From positions 41,319 to 105,318 of the forward strand of contig WIXG01000281.1 of the NCBI GenBank assembly GCA_009869945.1: a stretch of 64,000 nt of DNA, read 5' to 3'. Source of the DNA: Mesaphorura yosii (Eukaryota > Arthropoda > Collembola > Poduromorpha > Tullbergiidae). The stretch's first letter is position 1, and every line of letters starts with the position of its first letter. Positions 52,891 to 62,041 of the stretch are shown here, one piece after another. The translations under genes were made by a program, and so were the position numbers. The notes beneath the pieces were generated by a model. It was not told where the DNA came from, made no database searches, and saw nothing but the letters and a program-made list of their open reading frames with translations.

Positions 52891-54346
52891 GCGACGCACT
52901 GCACAACTACTCGTACATTACATTGTCGGGACACATCCAAAATAAAACGTGAATTTGTCGCAGGTTTAATGGACCAGGAAATGCTGGATTAGGATCCGAC
53001 GGAATACCTTACGTGACCTAATAAGTACGCGTTTATTGACAGAATGTTTGACGATCAAGATGTTTAATCAGCATTATCATACTTATTCATTTATTCAAAC
53101 CTGCATATATAAACTTACCTCAGGTACGCTTCAGGCTTTTGTCACAAAAATATGTATGCAGATAATTAATTAGATTGTTCTCTGTGTTAGTTTAGCCCCT
53201 AAGATCAGAGATCACATAGAAAATTACACGTAGAGTTTTCTGAGTCGTGTGCGAGAATAGCTTGTAACGAGTGTGGCTGGTTGCAAAGACAGTTAACTTA
53301 AATCTTTAAACTAACAACACTTAACTGTGATATGAAATTCTTATTTTTATTATGTTGCATTGCACTGCTATCGTATTGTTAAAACCAATCAATCAAGAAT
53401 TATCTTAAAATAGTTTTACTGAATACTTTTATTTTCCCGGAGTTTGTTTACAAGATGCGTGTCGTGTCTTTCGACACTAATCTGTATAAATGTAATTCCT
53501 ATCTTTAATTAACAGCCTATTTAATTGGCATTGACGGTATTTGTTCTTGTAAAAAAATAGAGCGCATAATGCGTTAAGCTATGCATGAGACGAATTCCGG
53601 CTGTTGGGCTGAAATTGTCGATTCTAAATCAAAATCCAGATATAAATATTACACGGCTGTAATTGGGAAAGTCAAATTACTACTGCTAAAAGTATTGTTG
53701 TCAAAGTGGTTAGGCTAACATCGGGTTTATTAAGGAATATCTTATTTTTTGTGCATTATTGTAATTTAATCATAATTAGTCTCTGATGTACATCTAATTG
53801 TACTTGTATTATAAATACGTAAAGAATGCGTACCAAATAAACGTTAATTCAAGGGATAAGAATAGTTAGCAGCGGTTTGTTCGTCTATTAGCGGTACTGG
53901 CACCTGAGTTTGTGTATTTGTTAACTATAATTCGCTGTCAATCTTTAGTTTATGGAAAGTTGAACAAGTTGGTCATTTTGTGGCTCTGCCCGCGGAAATA
54001 TTTACTTTCTATTTAAATATGTGACACATTCTAATTCTTATTGCAATTCAAAGTATTTAGATGGAGATGTCTAAAAAATATTAATATAAAATAAATATTT
54101 ACCACTCGGTACTGAATGATCGTTGTCTTCATCGTGAATTTGACCCAATTTACTTATCCGAATTCCGGACTTTCCGGATCACACGCAATGCATTTGATCG
54201 CTTGCGCTTTGAGCTTTGTTGATTGCGACAAGCTTGTGCTCTCTTGATGAACGCGTGGGAATAAATTGAACGCGATTCTTTCATGCAACTCTCTCAGAAC
54301 ATTGCACATTCGTTCGCCGAAACCGATTTGCTTTGTTGCATTTGGT
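52891..54346 (+). other. TOX-like 3' UTR and intergenic region to TIM50
   Basis: AATAAA occurs at 52941-52946, 50 nt past the stop, and again at 53836-53841, so the 3' UTR may be about 70 nt or about 1 kb. Nothing else is recognised. Confidence 0.5.
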
Positions 54347-54352
54347 TCAGTT
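54347..54352 (+). promoter_or_regulatory. Candidate initiator (TCAGTT) of TIM50
   Basis: Matches the arthropod initiator consensus TCAGTY and lies about 124 nt before the TIM50 start codon. No TATA box is clear. Confidence 0.3.
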
Positions 54353-54472
54353 GATTAGCTAAAGTTAATTGGTGGTTAAAAATACTTCAGGAAAAGACAG
54401 ATACGCAAGACGCTAGTCGAGAATGTGACACAAGTGATTCAAGTTTTAGTACGATCAATCTGACCATAACTT

Positions 54473-56336
54473 ATGATGACGGCACGACTTCTAAGATCGG
54501 TGTCTTCCTTGCAGAAGGGTAAGTTCATATCTTAGGTTGAATTGTAGCAAAGGGTACGCAGAGAGAAATTTCTAAGTTTTTGCATATGACACGCACAACC
54601 TAACCTGTAAATATGAAATACAACATACAAAAACTTAGAAAATTTTCACAGCTATTGCTGTGAGTACCTTTTGGTACAATCCAACCCATATCTTATTCAT
54701 TGTTCAAGTTCAAGGACCGATTTACTTACAAAGATTAATATTTTCAATATTTTACGTGTATTCTATAGTTTTGATGCAGAATTCTCATCGATTCCTTATC
54801 GAGTCGTACCCGTGCCTCCCGCGACCCACTCTTCTGAGACTAATTGGAACACGATCAGTTTCTACATATGCTGTGCTGATGCAAGGTGAAATTGGGGTAA
54901 GACAGTGTGAAATAGACTTTGATAACGCAGGTTCTCTCATCGCTTAACTATTTTAATTCCATTTTCAAAACCAACACCTGTAGGTACTCAAGTCGGCATT
55001 ACAAAGTCAAGGGAAAGGCATCCAGGGGCAGCAACCACCAGAAGGACCTCCGCAGAAAAGCGAGGAAGAGAAGAAGAAAGACCAAGAAAATGCCATTCGT
55101 GCCTTAAGATACTCCCTGTACGCATTAGCGACGATATTTGGAGGCCTCGCCACTTGGGTATTCTTCAGCTGGGGTAGGCGAACTTATCGAACATCCTTCA
55201 CTTCTTGAGATCCACTGAAATGATTCATTTTCTCGTCTCGTTTTATGAAAGGGGCTCCGTTGAGGGATCGCAATGGAAATGAAATCAAAGACGAATTCTC
55301 AGATCTTCCATTTCTAATTCAGTACGCAAAAAGAAGTAAAGCTGAGCTTCTAAACTACAGAACATTTTTAGCCGATCCATCCAGAGACAAATTGCTCCCA
55401 GACACAGTCAAGCCGCCTTTCCATCAACCGCCGTACACTGTTCTTATTGAGTTGACTGATGTTCTAGTTCATCCAGAATGGACGGTAAGAGAGCATCAAC
55501 AATCAGCGTCTTTTTACCATTCATTCAACTTTCTGTCGAGTTGATTTAATTTTGCTGCTGTGTTAACTTTTCTTTTAGTACAAAACGGGTTGGAGGTTCA
55601 AGAAGCGTCCAGGAGTTGACTACTTCCTAAACCAACTGGCCATGAATCACATGTTCGAAATTGTAATTTATACTCAAGAATTAGGCTTTACGGCTTATCC
55701 TATTGTTGATGCCCTTGATCAAAGAAAAGTAGTATCCTACACGTTGTTCCGTGATTCCACAAAATACGTTGACGGACATCATATCAAAGACTTGGATAAA
55801 GTCAACAGAAATCTGGAATCAGTAAGATCCAGTCAGCGATTAATGTTTTGCGTGCATCAAGCATTCTTTTCTTTAAGCCTTTTGTCTCAATCTTTTTCGC
55901 AGGTCATCCTGATCGATTGTCATTCTACAGCTTTTACTCCTGAGCGACGCAACAACGTGCTCCTGCTGCCTAAATGGAGAGGAAATGACGACGATAGAGT
56001 TTTATATGACCTGACCGCACTTCTCTCAAGTGAGCTTAAGTCCTTAATTCAGCGTTGGGATTACAGCAGTTGCAATCATGTGTAAAAATACAATTTCTCG
56101 TTCCAGCTATTAGCACCAATAGCATCTACGATGTACGGCCAGTCTTGGAACACTACGCCAAATTTTCGGACCCGATTGCTGAATTTCACGAAAGGCAGCG
56201 CATAGTCGAAGAACAAGAAAAGCTCAAAGCAAAGAGTCCAACGCTGGCAAAAACGGAAGGGACTTCAGTTGGCATTGGTAGTCCTGTCACAGGATACGGG
56301 TTTGGGAGTAGTTTCTGGTCAGTGTTCAAGAAGTAA
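54473..56336 (+). CDS. TIMM50: Mitochondrial import inner membrane translocase subunit TIM50
   Basis: TIM50 is the presequence receptor of the TIM23 complex in the inner membrane. Exons are 54473-54518, 54769-54896, 54984-55173, 55252-55484, 55579-55821, 55903-56029 and 56107-56336, all GT-AG and in phase, giving 398 residues. The N terminus [15 protein letters not shown] is Arg/Ser-rich and acidic-free, like a matrix presequence. A single membrane segment lies at about residues 99-121 ([20 protein letters not shown]). The intermembrane-space FCP1-like domain follows: [16 protein letters not shown], then [27 protein letters not shown], and [19 protein letters not shown]. Its phosphatase Asp motif is degenerate, as is normal for animal Tim50. 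The donor at 54897 rather than 54890 was chosen because only it restores phase. Acceptor 54652 instead of 54769 would add 39 in-frame residues. Confidence 0.95.
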
Positions 56337-56684
56337 AAACGAAGCCATTAAATGAATTCATTTAAACATTCGTAACTTATTGCCTGTATTTCGATGTCAA
56401 TCAAAACCTGAAATAAACAAATTCATTAACTGTAATAAGATGGTTCTGCCCAAGATGATTGCGTGTTAATACGTTGGTTCTGCCAGTTCTGCATTTTATT
56501 GCATACGACTGGACTATGATGCTTGGTTCTTCCTTGTAGTAAATCTCTTGCCGGCCGAGTCCCCCACTTCAACCTGAACAACGTGGTACGAGAGTCCTGC
56601 AGAAGCTGTTGAGTGAATTGAGTGCTTAATCTCGTTAAGTTCATTAATTGTGTTGGTGATACCCCGTTGGAATTAACCTGAATC
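56337..56684 (+). other. TIM50 3' end and spacer to NOP53
   Basis: About 350 bp. AATAAA at 56412-56417 is a good TIM50 poly(A) signal. The rest should hold the NOP53 promoter and 5' UTR; no TATA box is clear. Confidence 0.55.
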
Positions 56685-58448
56685 ATGAAGGCCAGGAACA
56701 GGAAGCTGGGAAACCGTGAGTCATTCCTGCTGATATTCCATAGCTTTACTACTTTCGCCAGTACGACCGATATGCTATCCTTTTTTAGAGATTTTCTAAA
56801 GATAATGCTTTACTTTCCAGAAAAGCCCAACCTTAAGATGAAGGCTAGTAGAAACAAGAAAAAAACTTGGAAGCAGCTGCAGCATCCGGATGTCGACCAC
56901 TTTCTCGATAAAATGCGAGAAGATGAACGGATGGGCGGAATTCGCACCAAGACTAATCAAGAGCTCTTTGCAATTGATACATCATTCGACACAGCGTTTG
57001 ATTCGCGGAAGCAGACGAAACAAATTCTTTACGATTCTCCAGTTGAAACCACGTCCAAGGGAAGCGAGCCGTTGGTTAACTTGGATAATCTTAAGTGCTT
57101 TCATCTCCTTAAGCCACACTCACTCGTTCCAGACCCGCTGACGAAAAGGTAACTATACCCGTACTTCACGAATACAATGCATTCAGTAGTTAAATTCTGA
57201 TACCAATTGGTTCTTGCGCAGGAATCGAATTCGCCGTCCGGGAGAAAAGAAATCGAACCAAATGCAAGAAAAAGATAATCAAAGACAAGCAAAGAAATCT
57301 GCGTCCAAGCAACCTGAACCCGAGAAGCCTAAAGCCAACTCGAAATCAACTGGTTTAGTGGATCCGTGGTCGACAGAAGACTCCAAAACTTTGCTCGATG
57401 GTAACGAGTGGATAGAAGAGTCGGTTCGCAGACACAATCTTCGACCAAGAATTCAACCCCATAAGATTAAGAAGCATAAAACTACCGAACTCCCGGCAAT
57501 AGACCTTCCACACCCTGGCTACTCGTATAATCCATCATTCATGGATCACCAGGAATTACTTGCCAAGGCTGCTTCCGTTGAGATTGAGAAAATTCGCAAT
57601 GAACAAAAGTTAACTAGAGCAGTTGCGCCGACCAAGTGTGAAAGGTAATTAGCGTATACTTGACGAAAACAATGAAGCCAAAAGTAACTACCATTTATAC
57701 ATATTTAAATCTTTTCCTTCAGTGTGGATCTAGATGAGATAATAAAAGACGAGCCTGAATCGGAGGACGATGAAGAAGACAAGAAAGACGTTAAGCGGAA
57801 ATTGGACACTCCGAAAGCACGAACACGGTAATATTAGCATCTGAAATACACCACCTGCATTGAGTACTTGACCGTAATTATGTCATTGCGTTTGGACAGG
57901 CAAAAGAAGCGTCATGAACGTGAAGAAAAGGAAAAGCAGCGGTTGACACAAGAGAAGAAGCAGGAAAACGCTCGCCTTAACGAAGTTTATAGGATTAAAT
58001 CCATTCAAAAAGAAATTGTGCAAACAGAAAAGTTACAAAAGGCACGATTGGCCAAAGTTATTGAGAAGAAGATTGCGCATGAGAAATTCGGGCAAAAGAA
58101 GTTGGGCAAGCATAAATACAAAGAATTAAGTTTGAATCCAACGCTAAGTGACGACTTGAGTGGGCGATTAGTTGCAACAAAAGTCGACAACAGTCTTCTC
58201 GTGGAGAGGTACTTTTTGGAAATCACAAAGCACAAATTTATGTATTGCTATAAAGCTAAATGCACTTCTAACTCTCGTTTGTCCTATATCCTGTTCAAAG
58301 GTTCAACAGTCTTCAGAAGAGAAACATTCTGGAACCGCGAGTGAAGACACGAACCAAGAGGAAGTTGAGGTTAAAGAAATATCAACGGCTGTCAGCCAAA
58401 ATGGATTGGGAGAAGACCGGGGTGTGGAATGGAATTAAAGTGCTTTGA
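56685..58448 (+). CDS. NOP53: Ribosome biogenesis protein NOP53 (GLTSCR2/PICT1)
   Basis: This is a nucleolar factor for 60S assembly that, in other eukaryotes, recruits the exosome helicase Mtr4 during 5.8S maturation. Exons are 56685-56715, 56821-57148, 57222-57644, 57723-57827, 57900-58208 and 58301-58448, in phase throughout, giving 447 residues (the human protein has 478). Recognisable family blocks are the basic N terminus with SRNKKKTWK, PDVDHFLDKMREDE, LFAIDT, LVDPWSTEDS, HPGYSYNPSFMDHQELLAKA, an acidic stretch (ESEDDEED), a long charged helix (KRHEREEKEKQRL onward), and the C-terminal FNSLQKRNILEPR followed by a basic tail. The start ATG follows the TIM50 3' end by about 350 bp. The first intron (105 nt) has no in-frame stop. 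Confidence 0.94.
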
Positions 58449-58793
58449 GCTATGATTTATGCCATTAATTATTGTGCTTTTACTTCTTAGAAGTTACTTA
58501 GTTCATATTTTTGTTAGGAAAACTAAACTAAAGGCTAAATAATTAAAATGCCTGCATATTTGCAACTCATTTCCGGGAAAGTTTATTTCAATTCGCCAGC
58601 GCAGGGACGGCTTCTGCTTCATGTAAATTGACTTTTTGGGATGTGGAAACAGGAAAACCTCAAAACAAGGCTTTACAGCAGGCAGCACACGAAAATGCAT
58701 TTTGTTGAAAACGCGAGTGATTTTGTGATTTGTTAGGTGAGTTGAAGGTTGGGTCCTGGTCAAGTCATTTCAGCTCAGCACTGATCGTCTGTC
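58449..58793 (+). other. NOP53 3' end and spacer to the Kazal gene
   Basis: ATTAAA at 58542-58547 is a likely NOP53 poly(A) signal. The rest should hold the promoter of the next gene; a TCAGCA near 58772 is a weak initiator match. Confidence 0.45.
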
Positions 58794-59285
58794 ATGCGGC
58801 GACTTATATTTTTAGCCTTGGTGCTTGTCTTCCAGCCGTACGAGAGTTCGGCATACCAAAGGCAAGGCTGCGCCTGTACTTCAGATTACCAGCCATTTTG
58901 TGGAACCGATGAAGTCACGTACAGCAACAAATGTCAATTGGAGTGTGCAGGTTAGCCGAAACCTCTCCCATGGCTGCACCCTTAAATATTTTAAGCCATT
59001 TTCAAATTGATTTCAGGAGCCAAAGTAAAATTCGAAGGAGTTTGCGCCGTGAAGTACGTCCCGGACAAAGGATACTACAAAACTACCTACAAACCGCCGC
59101 CCCCACCACCTCCAAAGTATCAGAAGCCTCCACCTCCTTCGCCGCCCAAATACTACCCCAAATATCGACCAGCTCCTCCACCACCGCCTCCTCCTCCTCC
59201 TCCGAAATACTATCAAAAATACACTCCGCCGCCGCCTCCTCCACCACAGAAGTATGAGCCGCCAAAATACGGGTACGGGAAATAA
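58794..59285 (+). CDS. Secreted Kazal-domain protein with proline/tyrosine-rich tail
   Basis: Two exons (58794-58950 and 59017-59285) encode 141 residues. Residues 1-20 form a signal peptide (MRRLIFLALVLVFQPYESSA). A single Kazal-type domain follows (residues about 26-63), with the six-cysteine pattern C-x1-C-x7-C-x10-C-x3-C-x10-C and the conserved Tyr in CGTDEVTYSNKC. The intron falls inside the domain between Cys5 and Cys6. The rest is a low-complexity tail of Pro runs broken by KYY, KY and PPKYGYGK. Kazal domains inhibit serine proteases, but the residue at the expected P1 position is Ser and the domain is atypically short, so inhibition is not certain. The tail resembles extracellular matrix, cuticle or adhesive proteins in which Tyr and Lys can be cross-linked; that role is inference. 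Poly(A) signal AATAAA at 59319-59324. Confidence 0.82.
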
Positions 59286-59318
59286 ACCAGGAGACGCATT
59301 TTGCCTTGATTGCGTTAG

Positions 59319-59324
59319 AATAAA
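59319..59324 (+). promoter_or_regulatory. Poly(A) signal of the Kazal gene
   Basis: AATAAA 34 nt past the stop codon. Confidence 0.6.
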
Positions 59325-59498
59325 CACGAATGACATCGATTTTGTCAATTTCTTAATACAATAATAAATTCATCGTCAATTCCATACACAGGCATCATTA
59401 ATGAGGCGCTAAGCACCAGCACCCAATTCTGCAGTGGCAGGGTTTGCGATTTGCAGTCCCATTTGTTCATTTGTATTTATTTTGTCATTCGAACAACT

Positions 59499-59849
59499 TC
59501 AGTTTCTGCATTCTCATCGTCGGTTCTTTCTCAGAACTGCACAATGTATGGAATCGAGGCGCGAACAGTTTTGGGACAAGTTTGACGAGAACAGGAATTA
59601 CGCGTTACGAGACTCAGAACTTCTGCCCATTGTCAAAGATAAATATTCATCACACGTTAATAATCAGCTAGTGCTTCAGTTGAGTGGCGATTCGGGCGTT
59701 CCTTCGTCGTTTCTTGTTTCTTCTTAATATTGACCTGGTAAGTGTTCTAAAGTATTCAGTGGCTTGGTGGTATTTTGTCTGCATTTTCATTTGTGTTGCG
59801 ACATGAAAACTCTTTCCTATTCCTATATATCAGAAATTGAAAGACAACA
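59499..59849 (+). other. Candidate PSMD9 initiator, 5' UTR with intron, and upstream ORF
   Basis: TCAGTT at 59499-59504, followed by a pyrimidine-rich stretch, is a good initiator match. A likely 5' UTR intron runs 59738-59833 (donor GTAAGTG, acceptor ATATATCAG), with the second exon starting 16 nt before the PSMD9 ATG. An upstream ORF of 59 codons (59548-59727, starting MESRREQFWDKF) ends 10 nt before the donor. Its peptide is not recognised. Confidence 0.4.
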
Positions 59850-60795
59850 ATGGAGAATTCAGGAATTAACAGATTGCCCAATGGAACTCATCACGGCGCC
59901 GCTGTGAACGGATTTGCGCCTGTAAAGCGAGAGGATATTCTTGAACTTAGACGCCAGCGTGACTTGGTTGAGCAGCAAATACAGGCTTTGGGAGACATCT
60001 TGAAGGCCGTAAGTGAGATAAAAATCTTATTCTTGCAAATTGAATTCCCAATATTATAATTTGTAATCAATAATTATATATTACATTCTTGGATCTTGAC
60101 TTGACAGAATCGAATTGGAATGACGGAGCCATTAATTGACGCCGACGAATTTCCGCGTAACGACATCGATGTGTATCAAGTCAGGCACGCACGTGTCGGA
60201 ATTATTCGTAAGAATTTTATCAACTGTCGAGTGTTCCCAATGCCCGTAATCTTAATCAAATCATGAATCTTATTGTTTGCCGTAGGTTTGCAAAATGATT
60301 ACAAAAGAATCACCAATGAGATCGAGGAGAAGCTCGCCATGTATCACGAAACGTTGGCCAGGACGGGTGGTGAAAACGGTCAGCAGGGAATGGAGACTGA
60401 CTTCGACCCAGCACCTCAAGTCCAAGCCGTGCCTCCTCCAATCGCGAAAATCAACCTGGTTTCAGAAGGCTCACCTGCTCATCAAGCTGTACGCTGTAAA
60501 CCCTTTCAATTACTCTGACCTCCTTATCTTTCTCGTTGAATGTCCGGTGACCTCTGGTTCTCCTAATTAATGTTAGGGATTAAAAGTCGACGATTTGGTG
60601 CTCGCCTTTGGCTCGATCGACGCGGATAATTTCCGAAGCTTGCAAGATATTGGAAATTTGGTTCAGACCAGCCAAGGCGTCATGATAACTGTCAAAGTGA
60701 AGAGAGCCAACGAGGTTGTTCGAGTGGCACTGATTCCTGGCCCTTGGAGTGGACGTGGTCTCTTGGGCTGCAACGTGATCCCAATCACGGAATAG
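59850..60795 (+). CDS. PSMD9: 26S proteasome non-ATPase regulatory subunit 9 (assembly chaperone)
   Basis: PSMD9 (yeast Nas2) is a chaperone that binds the ATPase subunit Rpt5 during assembly of the 19S base. Coding exons are 59850-60008, 60108-60207, 60286-60488 and 60577-60795, all in phase, giving 226 residues (the human protein has 223). The N-terminal half is a predicted helical hairpin: VKREDILELRRQRDLVEQQI, then GMTEPLIDADEFPRNDIDVY and VRHARVGIIRLQNDYK. The C-terminal half is a PDZ domain beginning near PIAKINLVSEGSPAHQAGLK and including DLVLAFGSIDADNF, ending at the typical PGPWSGRGLLGCNVIPI. The gene is convergent with histone H1. AATAAA at 61031-61036 is the likely poly(A) signal. 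Confidence 0.96.
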
Positions 60796-61030
60796 CTTCA
60801 TTCGACTCCGACAATGTCAAATGCGGTTCTAAGAATCAAGCCAGTAGCCGTTCCACAGTTCGAAAAAATGAAGTTCACACTGACAAATTATTACTGTACC
60901 GCTTCTCGCATTGTCGCATTATTAGTTTCTAGTTTACTATCTTCGTAAATACTGTTAACGCAAAGATCACAGTTCAACCAACTATGCTATCGTAAAAATA
61001 TTATTATAAATATTCTAAGCAAAATTAAAC

Positions 61031-61036
61031 AATAAA
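61031..61036 (+). promoter_or_regulatory. Poly(A) signal of PSMD9
   Basis: AATAAA 236 nt past the stop, followed by another ATAAA. Confidence 0.5.
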
Positions 61037-61238
61037 TAAAAAATAGGCAAGAAACGTGAAAGACTTTCGACGCGAAGTCGCGTCGCGAATTCTCAAGTCG
61101 AAGGTTAACCGAATTAAGCGTACGTGTTAGGGGAATTTGCGACCTCTCATTTTGTACTACGTGAAGTCAAGTAAATCCGTAGAATTAATAAATCATCGCA
61201 TATTAGCATACGATTTGTTGCTCTTCGGAAAATTTGGT

Positions 61239-61254
61239 GGCCCTTATAAGGGCC
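61239..61254 (-). terminator. Histone 3'-end stem-loop of the H1 gene
   Basis: A 16-base hairpin (six-pair stem GGCCCT/AGGGCC, loop TATA) lies 86 nt past the H1 stop codon. It is flanked on the minus strand by AAACAAA before and ACCAAA after, matching the element bound by SLBP in replication-dependent histone mRNAs. The usual loop is TTTC or TTAC; here it is TATA, which keeps the conserved T at positions 1 and 3. A possible purine-rich downstream element (GAAGAG) follows. Confidence 0.9.
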
Positions 61255-61340
61255 TTTGTTTTTTAAGCTTTGTAGATGAAGAAAAGTTGCATGAAGCTGA
61301 AGAGTATTTGGTTAATTTTGGTGTTGAGTTGTGTGTTTGT

Positions 61341-62000
61341 TTACTTCTTCTTTGGTGCAGCTTTCTTTGCCTTTGGCTTCGCTGTCTTCTTTGGTCGCGG
61401 AGCCTTCACTTTTGGAGCCTTTGCCTTCTTCGCTGCCTTTGGCTTTGGAGCTGCTGGTGAAGGAACGGCTGCAGCCGCCGCTGCAGGCGCGGCGGCTGCC
61501 GTTGGTGATGCGGCCTTCTTGGCGACCTTCGGTCTCGGCGCCTTCTTCTTTGGTGATCTTGGCTTCTTGGCTCCTCCGGCCGCCTTCTTTGGCGACTTGG
61601 GCTTCCTGGCCTTCTTCGGGGATCCCGGCTTGCGTGCGACCTTTGATTTCTTGGCCTTCGGTTTCTTAGCCGTCTTCTCCTTCTTAGCCCTGGCTGCAAG
61701 CTTGAACGATCCGCTTGCCCCGGTTCCCTTAACTTGGACCAGCTTCCCCTTGCCCACAGCGGACTTCAAGTACTTGCGGATGAATGGAGCCAGTCTCTCG
61801 ACATCCACCTTGTACTTGTCGTGCATGTACTTCTTGATGGCCTTCAGAGACGAACCTCCGCGTTCGTTGAGACTACGGATGGCGTCCCCGACCATTTGGG
61901 CCGTTGGCGGGTGGTTGGACTTTGCCTTGGGAGCCCTCGGCTTCTTTGGCTTCGCTGCCTTCTTGGCAGGAGCAGCTGCAGGAGCTGCAACGTCGGCCAT
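61341..62000 (-). CDS. H1: Histone H1 (linker histone)
   Basis: A nuclear linker histone that binds DNA at the nucleosome entry and exit sites. It is an intron-less frame of 219 residues. Residues 1-28 are an Ala/Lys/Pro-rich N tail. The winged-helix globular domain spans about 29-101 ([20 protein letters not shown], then [37 protein letters not shown] and GASGSF). The remainder is a Lys/Ala/Pro-rich C tail with KSPKK-type repeats. The lack of introns and the 3' stem-loop point to a replication-dependent gene. The opposite strand carries a long shadow frame caused by the high GC of the tail. No core histone gene is present in the window. Confidence 0.97.
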   Translation of the reverse strand: MADVAAPAAAPAKKAAKPKKPRAPKAKSNHPPTAQMVGDAIRSLNERGGSSLKAIKKYMHDKYKVDVERLAPFIRKYLKSAVGKGKLVQVKGTGASGSFKLAARAKKEKTAKKPKAKKSKVARKPGSPKKARKPKSPKKAAGGAKKPRSPKKKAPRPKVAKKAASPTAAAAPAAAAAAVPSPAAPKPKAAKKAKAPKVKAPRPKKTAKPKAKKAAPKKK

Positions 62001-62035
62001 TGTTGATACAAAGATTAGAATGTTGAGGTCTACGC

Positions 62036-62041
62036 GACTGA
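62036..62041 (-). promoter_or_regulatory. Candidate initiator (TCAGTC) of histone H1
   Basis: On the minus strand TCAGTC lies 36-41 nt before the ATG, a typical length for a histone 5' UTR. It fits the arthropod TCAGTY consensus. No TATA box lies 30 nt upstream on that strand. Confidence 0.4.

Noticed and set aside
59013-59348. Arg/Trp-rich minus-strand frame
   Set aside because: Antisense of the proline-rich Kazal tail (CCN codons read as GGN/NGG), with no independent support.
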